Assembly (NCBI RefSeq): GCF_008180195.1
Contig: NZ_VTAV01000001.1
Span: forward strand, 496,001 to 560,000
Reading direction: 5' to 3'
DNA from: Sphingobacterium phlebotomi
GTDB lineage: Bacteria; Bacteroidota; Bacteroidia; Sphingobacteriales; Sphingobacteriaceae
DNA: 64,000 nt
Within the stretch, counting starts at the first letter, position 1. The number at the start of each line of letters is the position of its first letter. This document shows, piece by piece, positions 23,566-32,704 of the stretch. The notes under the pieces were generated by a model, which did not search any database, was not told the DNA's origin, and was given only the letters and a program-made list of their open reading frames with translations. The position numbers were made by a program, and so were the translations under genes.

Positions 23566-24912
23566 ATGCGTACACCTGTTGTCGCTATTTTCGATGTAGG
23601 GAAGACAAACAAAAAATTATTTTTGTTTGATGAACATTACGACATTGTTTTTGAGCGTTCAGCCAGATTTTTAGAGACAGTGGACGAAGACGGAGATCCA
23701 TGTGAAAACCTGGAGAGCTTACGCCTTTCGGTGTTTGATTCCCTCCATGAAGTATTCCGTTTGGATGAGTTTGATATCAAAGCGATCAACTTCACTTCCT
23801 ATGGTGCCAGTTTGGTGTATCTAGATGAAAGTGGACGACCACTGACACCTTTATATAATTACCTCAAAGCTTATCCAAAAGCATTGGAAGAGCGCTTGCA
23901 TACTGCATATGGAGGTGTCGAGGAGTTTTCTCTTGCTACAGCTTCTCCGGCACTAGGAAGCTTGAATTCAGGATTACAACTCTATCGTTTGCAACAAGAG
24001 AAACCGGACGTATACGAAAAAATGAAATATGCCGTACATCTTCCGCAGTATCTCAGTTTTTTGGTTTCGGGACAGATATATTCGGATATGACGAGTATCG
24101 GTTGCCATACCGCGCTATGGGATTTTGCAAAGAATGGGTACCATCAATGGGTTAAAGATTCCGGTATTGAAAATAAATTAGCACCGGTTGTAAAAGGAGA
24201 TGAAGTGTTTTCAGCCGCGTTTCCGGGAAGTACCTACAAAGTAGGGGTAGGATTGCACGATAGTTCCTCGGCGTTGATTCCGTATTTACTGAATTTTCAC
24301 GAACCCTTTATTTTGATTTCTACCGGTACTTGGTGCATTTCGTTAAACCCGTTTAATGAGAAGGGTTTGACGAGAGAACAATTGGAAAAAGATTGTTTGT
24401 TTTATATGACCTATGCGGGTACACCAGTGAAAGCTTCCCGTTTGTTTGCAGGCTATGAACATGAAGTTCAGACAAAACGTATTGCAGAACATTTTCAGGT
24501 AACGACCGGTCGTTTTAAACATATAGAGATTGACTGGAAGATTATCGACAAGTTAAGTGGCGGCAAGGAGATCCCAGCTAACCTGGACGCTTTTGGGCAG
24601 GTAAATTTGAGTAGCTTTGTGGATTATGTGGAAGCCTATCATGCTTTTATGACATACTTGGTTGCAGCACAGATTGCATCTACCCGTCTTATTTTGGCAG
24701 AAAAGAGAATTAAGCGGATTTTCGTGGATGGTGGGTTTAGTAAAAACAGCATTTTTATGAATTTGCTTGCCAGAACGTTTGGTAATATCGAAATATACGC
24801 AGCTTCCATGGCACAGGCTACGGCTATCGGCGCTGCCTTGGTGATTCACGACCAATGGAATACGCAACCCGTGCCAAGTGATATTATCGAGTTACGCTAT
24901 TACCGTGCTTAA
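23566..24912 (+). CDS. rhaB: Rhamnulokinase-like FGGY sugar kinase
   Basis: 448 residues with the FGGY/actin-like ATPase fold: phosphate-1 segment F-D-V-G-K-T-N-K-K near residues 8-16, I-S-T-G-T-W-C near 250, and the C-terminal D-G-G-F-S-K-N block near 388. The family phosphorylates sugars with ATP; in this operon L-rhamnulose is the expected substrate, giving rhamnulose-1-phosphate for the aldolase fusion. The sequence alone would also allow related FGGY kinases (fuculose, xylulose), so the assignment rests on the tight linkage to rhaT, the aldolase fusion and rhaI. The gene begins 81 nt after rhaI and lies 65 nt before the truncated GH28 gene. No signal peptide. Confidence 0.87.
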   Translation: MRTPVVAIFDVGKTNKKLFLFDEHYDIVFERSARFLETVDEDGDPCENLESLRLSVFDSLHEVFRLDEFDIKAINFTSYGASLVYLDESGRPLTPLYNYLKAYPKALEERLHTAYGGVEEFSLATASPALGSLNSGLQLYRLQQEKPDVYEKMKYAVHLPQYLSFLVSGQIYSDMTSIGCHTALWDFAKNGYHQWVKDSGIENKLAPVVKGDEVFSAAFPGSTYKVGVGLHDSSSALIPYLLNFHEPFILISTGTWCISLNPFNEKGLTREQLEKDCLFYMTYAGTPVKASRLFAGYEHEVQTKRIAEHFQVTTGRFKHIEIDWKIIDKLSGGKEIPANLDAFGQVNLSSFVDYVEAYHAFMTYLVAAQIASTRLILAEKRIKRIFVDGGFSKNSIFMNLLARTFGNIEIYAASMAQATAIGAALVIHDQWNTQPVPSDIIELRYYRA

Positions 24913-24977
24913 ATAAGATTTTTATTAGAGAACCTATGGTTTAACTCGATACCATATAAATGGAAAATAAAGGATAT

Positions 24978-25397
24978 ATGAAAAGTCGAATCTTCGTAAT
25001 TGCCATGTTATCTGTATGTCTTATTTCGCTGAATGTAGTAAGTGGACAGGATCGTTTTCCGGATGGAACACCCATTTCTGACTGGTTCAAAAGGGTGGAA
25101 CCTACTCGTATGGAGTCATTGGGGAAATCATTTCGTATTACGGATTTTGGTGTTGTGTCAGATAGCACCATACTTCAAACGCAAAAAATTCAGGCGATAA
25201 TAGACAAAGCACATGAAGCCGGAGGAGGAGTAGTGGTTATACCGAAAGGAATATTTCTAAGTGGTTCTTTGTTCTTTAAACCTAAAACCCATCTGCATTT
25301 AGAAGAAGGCGCTGTGCTGAAAGGAAGTGACGATATCAGTCATTTTGAGCTGTTGATGACACGTATGGAAGGACAGACGGTTGTTAAAAACAGATGA
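24978..25397 (+). pseudogene. GH28 polygalacturonase, 5' third only (truncated)
   Basis: The ATG at 24978 begins a signal peptide of about 24 residues, followed by F-P-D-G-T-P-I-S-D-W-F, F-R-I-T-D-F-G-V-V-S-D and L-E-E-G-A-V-L-K-G-S, the standard start of GH28 pectin hydrolases. It continues to M-T-R-M-E-G-Q-T near residue 134 and then abruptly leaves the family: four to five unrelated residues and a stop. Everything catalytic in GH28 (N-T-D, D-D, G-H-G and R-I-K motifs) lies further on and is absent. The break coincides with the first base of recognisable PL11 coding sequence in another frame. An alternative ATG at 24960 would only extend the signal peptide. The product cannot be an active hydrolase. 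Confidence 0.88.
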
Positions 25398-26994
25398 TGA
25401 AGCTGTTGCGTTTAATATATATCGTTCTGTGAATAACAAAGAAACGAAGCTGAATCAAAAACCTATAATAGCGACAACAGATTTTGTGGATACACATATC
25501 AAAGATCATCATGCTTCCTATTGGATAGAAGTCGTCAATGGTAAAGAGAAAAAACAAAGTGAAAAGAAATCCTTAACACAAGATGTTGCCGAAGAAGCCA
25601 ATTATCACCTTATAAAACTGAAAGATCCAAATGTGACAGCTGGTCGGGTAGCTGTTGCCGACCTCAACGGTGATGGCAAGTATGATTATATTATTCGCCA
25701 CCCACATAGTAATGTAGATCCTGGCGTTCCCAATCCCGATGATGGCACAACGTATAAGATAGAAGCCTATTTGCACGATGGAACGTATTTATGGACGAAA
25801 GACTTAGGACCGGGTATCGAACCCGGCGTATGGTATTCACCCTTTATCGTGTATGATTTTGATGGAGACGGAAAAGCAGAGGTGGCGTTAAAAACAGCCG
25901 GAGACGATTATCTAAAGAATGATGCTGCACGGATATACGGAGGTAGTGAATATTTATCGGTATTGGATGGTATGACTGGAGAAGAAATTGCCCGTGTGGA
26001 CTGGCCGGAGCGGAATGATCGATATGGTAATGTAAACCGTCAAAATCGAAATCAAATTGGCATGGCCTATTTAGATGGAAAGACACCTTGTATTCTTGCC
26101 GCACGGGGTACCTATAAATTGATGGTGGTAGATGCATGGCAATTGCACAATGGTAAATTAGAAAAGCTGTGGCGATGGGATGGTGACGAAGAGAATCCCA
26201 TTGTGCGAAGCCAGGGCGCTCATAATATGGTTTGTGGCGATGTGGATGGGGACGGAAAGGACGAGATTTTACTTGGCTCCTGTATGCTCAATAACAATGG
26301 AACGTTGAGGTGGTCAACCGGTCTTGGACACTCGGATAAAGCCTATCTGACGGATATCGATCCAAATCGGGAGGGAATGGAAGTGTTTTTGGCTATCGAA
26401 CCTTGGATAGACAACGGTTATGGGGTGAGTATAGTGGATGCAAGTACCGGAGCACGGATCTGGGGTGTCGGACACAAAACGTTTCATGTGGGAGATGGGA
26501 TGGTAGCAGATATAGATCCTGACAGTCCGGGATTGGAATGCTTCGCTGCGGAGGATAAAAAGGGAGGTTCTACTGATAAATATATGTTGAGCGCCGACGG
26601 AAAAAAATTAGCTTCCAATGCGGATGTGCCTCCTTGCAGAAATTGGATATGGTGGGATTCCGGAAATATCCGTCAATTGTTTTTTGGCGATGATAACCAT
26701 TGGGGTGCAGAATCGATGTCAGGTGGAAGAAGTCAGTCGATAGGCTACTGGAAAGGTGAGAAAATTACAAAGGACATCTATGGAGATATCCTTATGATTG
26801 CAGACTTGTTCGGCGATTGGCGTGAGGAAGTGGTGACAGCGCTGCCTGGCGAATTACGAATTTACCACACGGATATCCCGGCAAGGGATCGCAAAGTGAC
26901 CTTAATGCAAGATCCTATTTATAGGAGCTATGTACTTCAGCGTTCGCAAGGTTATCCGCAAGCACCAGTTCCGTCATATTACTTGGGTGATTAG
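25378..26994 (+). pseudogene. PL11 rhamnogalacturonan lyase lacking its N-terminus
   Basis: The frame opens at 25378 directly into PL11 sequence (R-L-L-K-T-D-D-E-A-V-A-F-N-I-Y-R), which in complete enzymes follows the signal peptide and about 25 more residues. There is no start ATG, no signal peptide and no ribosome-entry context; the nearest starts are TTG codons. The remaining ~538 residues are intact: calcium-binding D-L-N-G-D-G-K and D-F-D-G-D-G-K-A-E loops of the eight-bladed propeller, G-D-V-D-G-D-G-K, and a normal C-terminus (G-D-W-R-E-E-V ... Y-Y-L-G-D). Intact, it would cleave the rhamnogalacturonan-I backbone outside the cytoplasm. As it stands it is probably not secreted and perhaps not translated. 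Confidence 0.87.
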
Positions 26995-26996
26995 AA

Positions 26997-27023
26997 ATAT
27001 AGCTATCCCATAGATATTTTTTT
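26997..27023 (+). terminator. Weak intrinsic terminator candidate after the pectin locus
   Basis: Short A/T-rich stem with a 2-nt bulge (26997-27006 with 27010-27017) followed by seven T residues. It would separate the pectin/rhamnose locus from the first FecI gene, but the stem is weak. Confidence 0.35.
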
Positions 27024-27059
27024 ACAAAAATTAGGATAAGGCATATTATTTTGTATATT

Positions 27060-27067
27060 TAGCTTTG
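27060..27067 (+). promoter_or_regulatory. Possible -7 promoter element of the first fecI gene
   Basis: TAGCTTTG matches TAnnTTTG and lies 48 nt upstream of the sigma-factor start. No convincing -33 element is visible. Confidence 0.3.
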
Positions 27068-27115
27068 AATTGCAACTAACTTACTAACTTTTTTCAGTTG
27101 TTAAGCAACTTGTCT

Positions 27116-27655
27116 ATGAAAGCGACAGATCAAGATAGACACCTTTTCAATAAGCATTACCGTGCATTATGCTATTTTGCCTGCCAAATGGTGCAGAATG
27201 AGCGGGTTGCTGAAGATTTGGCACAGGATGCTTTCGTTGCCTACTTAAACAACAAAACTGAACTGCCAGATGATGAAAATGCGATAAAATCTTTTCTGTA
27301 TAGTTCGATAAAATATGCGGTATACAACTTAAGCCGCCACAACAAGGTTGTGCAAAAATTTTGGCGGCGTACATCTTTTACCGAGCTGGACGATATTGAT
27401 TATGAGCACCAGATTATTCGGGCGGAATTTACAACAGCTATTCATGAAGCATTAGAAAAACTCCCCGAGGGTTGTCGAAAAATCATGACCATGAGTTATG
27501 TAGATGGTTACTCCAATGAAGAAATTGCACAGGAATTACAGGTTAGTATGAATACCATAAAAACACAAAAACGCCGCGGGCTCGGTGTATTGCGTGAAAA
27601 GCTGAATTTCGATTATTTCTCCCTGTTTATTCTCACTTTTTATATCAATTTTTAA
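27116..27655 (+). CDS. ECF RNA polymerase sigma factor, FecI-like (island 1)
   Basis: 179 residues with sigma region 2 (L-C-Y-F-A-C-Q-M-V ... A-E-D-L-A-Q-D-A-F, residues ~18-50) and region 4 with a helix-turn-helix (Y-S-N-E-E-I-A-Q-E-L-Q-V-S-M-N-T-I-K-T-Q, ~137-156). FecI-type sigma factors are held by a membrane FecR protein and released when the linked SusC-type receptor, through its N-terminal STN domain, senses substrate. The open frame begins at a TTG (27098), but the ATG at 27116 fits the family length. fecR follows after 55 nt. The second island carries a clear paralogue with the same order. Confidence 0.9.
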   Translation: MKATDQDRHLFNKHYRALCYFACQMVQNERVAEDLAQDAFVAYLNNKTELPDDENAIKSFLYSSIKYAVYNLSRHNKVVQKFWRRTSFTELDDIDYEHQIIRAEFTTAIHEALEKLPEGCRKIMTMSYVDGYSNEEIAQELQVSMNTIKTQKRRGLGVLREKLNFDYFSLFILTFYINF

Positions 27656-27710
27656 AAAATTTCATTTTCTTGTCACCCCAAATCCTGATTTAGGTTTCTT
27701 AACTTAAATT

Positions 27711-28871
27711 ATGGATACTAACCCATTCAATATCGCCCATATAATTACCAAGCGTTTCAAAAATGATCCGCTCGACAGCTATGAACAACAAATATTGGAT
27801 GCATGGATACAGGCCCATCCCAAGAACAAAGTGTTGTTTGATGAACTAATGGCAAAAGACGTGTCCATGAAACTGGATTGGCTCGACAACCTGGATGAAG
27901 AATCTGCATGGCAGCGTATAGAACAGAAACAAGGCAAAAAACACAGTAATTATTTTTTATGGCGTGTGGCGGCAACTATTGCACTCATTTGCTCTTTAAG
28001 TTTATGTTTATGGTTTCTTAGGACGGATATCAACGATGAAAAAGAAGCTGCTGCTCCAGCGCTCCATATAGCGGCAGATGATGTAAGTCCAGCTCTTTTA
28101 GGAGCTAAAATCATCCTCGCAAATGGTAAAGAGGTGAAAGTAGACGATACGCTTAATATCGCTTCGAGTTCAGCTATTATAGAGAATGAATTAGACTTTT
28201 CTAATGAGTCTGTTACACGCGAACTCATTTTCCATACGTTGGTCGTTCCTGCAGCCAATTTCTTCAAGATAACCTTATCGGATGGAACAGCCGTGTGGGT
28301 CAATGCCGCGAGTGAACTCCGGTTTCCGGAGCATTTCGGAGCTGCTGAACGACGTGTATATCTAAAAGGCGAGGCCTATTTTGAAGTGGCAAAAGATACG
28401 GAAAGACCATTCTTTGTGGAAACGGAAGAAGTTGATATTCGTGTATTGGGAACACATTTTAACGTATCTGCTTATGGGAAGAATGTCAAAACTTCATTGG
28501 CAGAAGGGAGTGTGAAGGTAATTAATGAGGCACGATCTGTGGTCATTGCACCCGGACAAAGTGCGGAGTGGAGCGATGGAGATTTAAAGGTGAGAACAAC
28601 TAACTTACAACGAGATCTTGCCTGGAAAAATAACGTTTTCTATTTTAAGAATGATCATATTGTCAATATTGCCAACCAGCTGAAACGCTGGTATAATATA
28701 GATATTTCTTTATCACAGGATGTGCCGTTGCAAAATACTTATTCCGGTGAAATCGGGCGGGATGTCAATTTATCTGAAGTATTAACCATGTTGGCATTTG
28801 TCAGCGATCTAAAATTTACACTAAACTCTAATAAATTATTAATCACTAAACAAGAACCAATGATGAAATAG
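27711..28871 (+). CDS. FecR-type anti-sigma factor (island 1)
   Basis: 386 residues: a cytoplasmic N-terminal region (~85 aa) that would bind the sigma factor, one transmembrane helix near residues 84-104, then a periplasmic FecR domain (V-V-P-A-A-N-F-F-K-I-T-L-S-D-G-T-A-V-W-V-N-A, ~185-206; L-K-G-E-A-Y-F-E-V, ~223-231; V-L-G-T-H-F-N-V) and a C-terminal DUF4974 domain. It should pass a signal from the STN domain of the adjacent SusC protein to the FecI-like sigma factor. A hairpin lies in the 122-nt gap before susC. Confidence 0.9.
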   Translation: MDTNPFNIAHIITKRFKNDPLDSYEQQILDAWIQAHPKNKVLFDELMAKDVSMKLDWLDNLDEESAWQRIEQKQGKKHSNYFLWRVAATIALICSLSLCLWFLRTDINDEKEAAAPALHIAADDVSPALLGAKIILANGKEVKVDDTLNIASSSAIIENELDFSNESVTRELIFHTLVVPAANFFKITLSDGTAVWVNAASELRFPEHFGAAERRVYLKGEAYFEVAKDTERPFFVETEEVDIRVLGTHFNVSAYGKNVKTSLAEGSVKVINEARSVVIAPGQSAEWSDGDLKVRTTNLQRDLAWKNNVFYFKNDHIVNIANQLKRWYNIDISLSQDVPLQNTYSGEIGRDVNLSEVLTMLAFVSDLKFTLNSNKLLITKQEPMMK

Positions 28872-28911
28872 AAATTTACGACAACAAACGAAACAAATGA
28901 TGTTTAACAAA

Positions 28912-28937
28912 AACAGGGATGTTGCAGCACCCCTGTT
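28912..28937 (+). terminator. Hairpin between fecR and susC, attenuator candidate (island 1)
   Basis: Stem of about 12 bp (28912-28923 with 28926-28937, one mismatch and one G-T pair) with 7 perfect outer pairs, AACAGGG with CCCTGTT. No long T-tract follows. A related hairpin with the same CAGGGATGTTG core lies at the same place in island 2, so it is probably a functional attenuator or processing site that sets susC apart from the sigma/anti-sigma message. Confidence 0.55.
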
Positions 28938-28993
28938 GAAATCAAGTTAAATAAAGCAATGAACCTTACACATTAACTCAATTACTCAAATGT

Positions 28994-31900
28994 ATGAATT
29001 ACTTCTTATTTGACAAAAGGCGAAAAGAAGCATGGAAGCGGCCTATTGTCTTAATTCTCCGGACGATGAAAATTACAACTTTTCTCTTGCTGGTTTTCAT
29101 GACCTGTGCCTATGCAGAAGGAACTGCACAGAAAGTATCTCTTTCTTTAAAGAATGCGAAGCTAGAAGATGCTTTTCAGCAGATTAGCAGACAGACAAAC
29201 CTTAAGTTTTTGTACAACGACGATGTGATAGCCAAATCATCACGTGTTAACCTTAATGTACGCGCAACGGATGTAGGAGATGTGCTCCACATGATGCTGC
29301 CGGCAGCGAATTACTCTTTTAAGGTTCTCGCGGGTACGGTTAGCGTGCATTACCGGGAAACTGCTCCTGTGTTGAAAACGGCCGCCGTTAGCGAACAAAA
29401 TACGATTACCGGTAGCGTGACTTCGATGAACGGAGAACCGCTAGCCGGTGTATCTATTGGTATAAAAGGAACCTCACAAGGTACTACAACGGATGAGAAT
29501 GGTAACTTCTCAATCGCTGCTCCCAGTGGCAGTACCTTAACTTTCCGTTACGTAGGCTATTTGACCAGGGATATACGCATAGGTAATCAACGTACATTGA
29601 ATGTGCAGCTAATGGCAGAAGACCAGGCGATTGAAGAAGTCGTGGTAACCGGGATGGGCCAACGGGTTGACCGTCGTTTATTTACCGGTGCAACATCACA
29701 AATTTCGGGTGAAGCGGCGCAAATTGGCGGACAGATTGACCCGAGCCGTGGTTTGGAAGGTCGTGTGGCAGGAGTTTCCGTACAAAACGTAACCGGTACA
29801 TTCGGTACCGCTCCGAAAATCCGCGTGCGTGGAGCAACTTCCATCTATGGCGGATCAAAGCCGTTATGGGTTATTGATGGCGTTATTGTAGAAGATGTCG
29901 CAGATGTTAATGCAGATGCACTTTCTTCCGGAGATGCCTTAACGTTAATCAGTTCTGCCGTAGCCGGATTGAATGCACACGATATTGAATCGTTCCAGAT
30001 TTTGAAAGACGGTTCAGCAACCTCCATATACGGCGCGAGAGCCATGGCAGGGGTAATCGTTATTACAACGAAAAAAGGAACAGCCGGACGTAGCTCGTTG
30101 AACTATACCGGCGAGTATACCTCTCGGGCAACACCACGTTATTCCGAATTTAACATTATGAACTCCCAAGAGCAGATGTCGGTTTACCAAGATATGTATG
30201 CGAAAGGTTACATCCGCTTTGGAGATATTCCGGTGGCCAATAATAGCGGCGTGTATGGTGATTTGTACAGACGCATTCAGTCGGGCGAGATTCCCAATGA
30301 CCTGTTTACGAACAGGCACCACGTCAATAATTTTTTACGAGAAGCAGAATACCGGAATACCGATTGGTTTGGCGAATTGTTTCAACCCAGCCTACAGCAT
30401 AACCATGCCCTCAGCATGTCGTCCGGTACGGAAAAATCACAGTACTATTCGTCAATCAGTGCGCTGGTGGATCCAGGATGGACCAAGAGAAGCGGTGTAA
30501 ATCGTTACACTGGTAATCTGAATGCCAACTACAATATCTCGGATAACCTTCGGTTGAATATCATAACTAACGGATCGTACCGTCAACAACAGGCTCCCGG
30601 AACATTAGGACAAACTACAGATGTGGTATTTGGAGAAGTCAAGCGTGATTTTGATATAAATCCTTACGCCTACGCGATGAATACCTCGCGTGTATTAGAT
30701 CCAAATGTATTCTATACGCGAAACTATGCGCCATTTAATATTCTGCACGAGTTGGAGAATAACTATATGGATGTAAGCGTAGCGGATTTACGTTTCCAGG
30801 GAGACTTGAAATGGAAAATCATACCAGAATTGGAAGTAGGTGCCTTTGGTTCAGTGCGGTACCAATCTACTGCCCAGCACCATTATGTAAAAGATCTTTC
30901 TAACCAAGCGATGGCTTATAGAGCGGGTATCAACCCGGAGAACACAACTATACGGGATAGAAATCCGTTCTTGTATACAGACCCGGACAATCCTTATGCA
31001 AGACCAGTTTCCGTATTGCCGGAAGGTGGTATTTATAACCGTACCGATTATACTATGTTCGAGCAATTGTTCCGTTTCACGGCACAATATAATAAGACCT
31101 TCAACTATGACCATACTGTGAGTGCTTTCGCCGGTTCGGAATTGACCGCATCGGATAGAAACAATACCTGGTTCAGGGGGTGGGGCTTGCAATATGAGTT
31201 AGGTGAAAGTCCGTTTACAGATTATCGTGTTTTCAAAAGAGGGCAGGAAGAAAATACACCCTATTTTCACGTAAACCGAAATAAAGATAACGATCCGACG
31301 ACCACTAGGTACAAACAGGCGGCATTTTTCACCAACTTAACTTATGCGTACGCAGGAAAGTATATCTTAAATGGAACCTTCCGCTATGAAGGAGCGAATA
31401 AGCTAGGAGAAGCGACATCTGCGAGGTGGATGCCGAGCTTTAACGTGTCGGGAGCGTGGAATGCACATGAAGAAATTTTCTTTGAAAATCTTGCTCCAGC
31501 CCTATCGCACTTGACGTTAAAAGCTTCTTACAGTTTAACAGGAGATAGGGGACCAGCAAATGTAACGAACTCCCACGCAATTTATTCTGCGTATAATCCC
31601 TGGAGACCAACGGCTGGCGATACCGAATCGGGGTTGCAAATTCTCGACTTGGCAAACAGTGAATTGACGTATGAGAAAAAGCATGAACTGAATATCGGCG
31701 CGTCGATGGGTTTTGTGGATAACCGAATCAATGTAGAGTTTGATTGGTTTAAGCGGAATAATTTTGACCTGATTGGTGTGGTGAACACACAGGGACTAGG
31801 CGGTATTATCTCCAAAATGGGAAATGTTGCGGACATGAAATCGCAGGGTGCCGAACTAAGTCTGACTGGACACATCTTTCGGGATAATCCTTTCAAATGG

Positions 31901-32680
31901 ACATCCAATCTGATTTACTCTAATGTAAAGACGGAAGTAACCCGCTTGGATACCCGGAGCCGTGTCATTGATTTGATTACAGGAACCGGTTTCGCACGAG
32001 AAGACGGACCGGTACGTGGTCTGTACTCTGTTCCTTTTGTCGGCTTAAACAATGAAGGGTTACCTATATTTATAGGGCCGAATAATGAAGAGACCACCAC
32101 TGATATCTACTTTCAGGAGCGTGATAACATCGACTATCTAAAATACGAAGGACCGACAGATCCTGTCCATACTGGGGGTTGGGGTAACCAATTCAATTAC
32201 AAAAACTTTGGTTTGAATGTCTTTATAACCTATTCCTTTGGTAACGTGGTACGTCTAGATCCAGTTTTTAAACATGAATACAATGACCTAACCGCGTCTA
32301 CTAAAGAGTTTGCAGACCGCTGGATGGTGCCGGGGGATGAGGCGTATACGAATGTGCCAATTATCGCTTCGAAAGGACAGAACCGGGCTTACAGTAATAA
32401 TCTTCAATATGCGTACAATACATATAATTATTCATCTGTACGTACAGCAAAAGGCGATTTTATTCGTATGAAAGATGTATCTCTTACGTATGAGCTACCC
32501 AAAGATTGGTTGAGTGCGTGGAAAGTGAACTCGTTGGGATTGCGTTTCAATGCGACGAATCTATTCTTGATTTATGCAGATAAGAAACTAAACGGACAGG
32601 ATCCTGAGTTTGTGAATGCGGGTGGTGTGGCGGCACCGATTGCCAGGCAGTATACTTTGACATTGCGTTTAGGGTTGTAA
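28994..32680 (+). CDS. SusC-like TonB-dependent receptor with STN domain (island 1)
   Basis: 1228 residues. A long hydrophobic signal region (to A-E-G-T-A-Q, ~residue 50) is followed by a secretin/TonB STN domain (V-S-L-S-L-K-N-A-K-L-E-D-A-F, ~52-120), a carboxypeptidase-like regulatory beta-sandwich (G-S-V-T-S-M-N-G-E-P-L-A-G-V, ~138-205), the plug (R-V-R-G-A-T-S-I-Y-G, W-V-I-D-G-V) and a 22-strand barrel ending in a terminal aromatic/hydrophobic signature (T-L-R-L-G-L). It imports a ligand across the outer membrane with the SusD partner 24 nt downstream. The STN domain fits signalling through the FecR/FecI pair just upstream. The ligand is unknown. Confidence 0.92.
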   Translation: MNYFLFDKRRKEAWKRPIVLILRTMKITTFLLLVFMTCAYAEGTAQKVSLSLKNAKLEDAFQQISRQTNLKFLYNDDVIAKSSRVNLNVRATDVGDVLHMMLPAANYSFKVLAGTVSVHYRETAPVLKTAAVSEQNTITGSVTSMNGEPLAGVSIGIKGTSQGTTTDENGNFSIAAPSGSTLTFRYVGYLTRDIRIGNQRTLNVQLMAEDQAIEEVVVTGMGQRVDRRLFTGATSQISGEAAQIGGQIDPSRGLEGRVAGVSVQNVTGTFGTAPKIRVRGATSIYGGSKPLWVIDGVIVEDVADVNADALSSGDALTLISSAVAGLNAHDIESFQILKDGSATSIYGARAMAGVIVITTKKGTAGRSSLNYTGEYTSRATPRYSEFNIMNSQEQMSVYQDMYAKGYIRFGDIPVANNSGVYGDLYRRIQSGEIPNDLFTNRHHVNNFLREAEYRNTDWFGELFQPSLQHNHALSMSSGTEKSQYYSSISALVDPGWTKRSGVNRYTGNLNANYNISDNLRLNIITNGSYRQQQAPGTLGQTTDVVFGEVKRDFDINPYAYAMNTSRVLDPNVFYTRNYAPFNILHELENNYMDVSVADLRFQGDLKWKIIPELEVGAFGSVRYQSTAQHHYVKDLSNQAMAYRAGINPENTTIRDRNPFLYTDPDNPYARPVSVLPEGGIYNRTDYTMFEQLFRFTAQYNKTFNYDHTVSAFAGSELTASDRNNTWFRGWGLQYELGESPFTDYRVFKRGQEENTPYFHVNRNKDNDPTTTRYKQAAFFTNLTYAYAGKYILNGTFRYEGANKLGEATSARWMPSFNVSGAWNAHEEIFFENLAPALSHLTLKASYSLTGDRGPANVTNSHAIYSAYNPWRPTAGDTESGLQILDLANSELTYEKKHELNIGASMGFVDNRINVEFDWFKRNNFDLIGVVNTQGLGGIISKMGNVADMKSQGAELSLTGHIFRDNPFKWTSNLIYSNVKTEVTRLDTRSRVIDLITGTGFAREDGPVRGLYSVPFVGLNNEGLPIFIGPNNEETTTDIYFQERDNIDYLKYEGPTDPVHTGGWGNQFNYKNFGLNVFITYSFGNVVRLDPVFKHEYNDLTASTKEFADRWMVPGDEAYTNVPIIASKGQNRAYSNNLQYAYNTYNYSSVRTAKGDFIRMKDVSLTYELPKDWLSAWKVNSLGLRFNATNLFLIYADKKLNGQDPEFVNAGGVAAPIARQYTLTLRLGL

Positions 32681-32704
32681 TGGGAACTTTAAGATAGGAT
32701 TGAA

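Noticed and set aside
24978-26994. Programmed frameshift making one GH28-PL11 fusion protein
   Set aside because: The GH28 part ends before any of its catalytic motifs and the PL11 part starts in the middle of its conserved N-terminal region, so a joined product would have only one possible activity and no known fusion precedent that I can name.
28990-29013. Mini-frame starting 4 nt before the susC ATG (ATGTATG context, also at 41795)
   Set aside because: The context is shared by both islands, but the mini-frames differ (7 codons versus 3) and a regulatory role cannot be supported from sequence alone.
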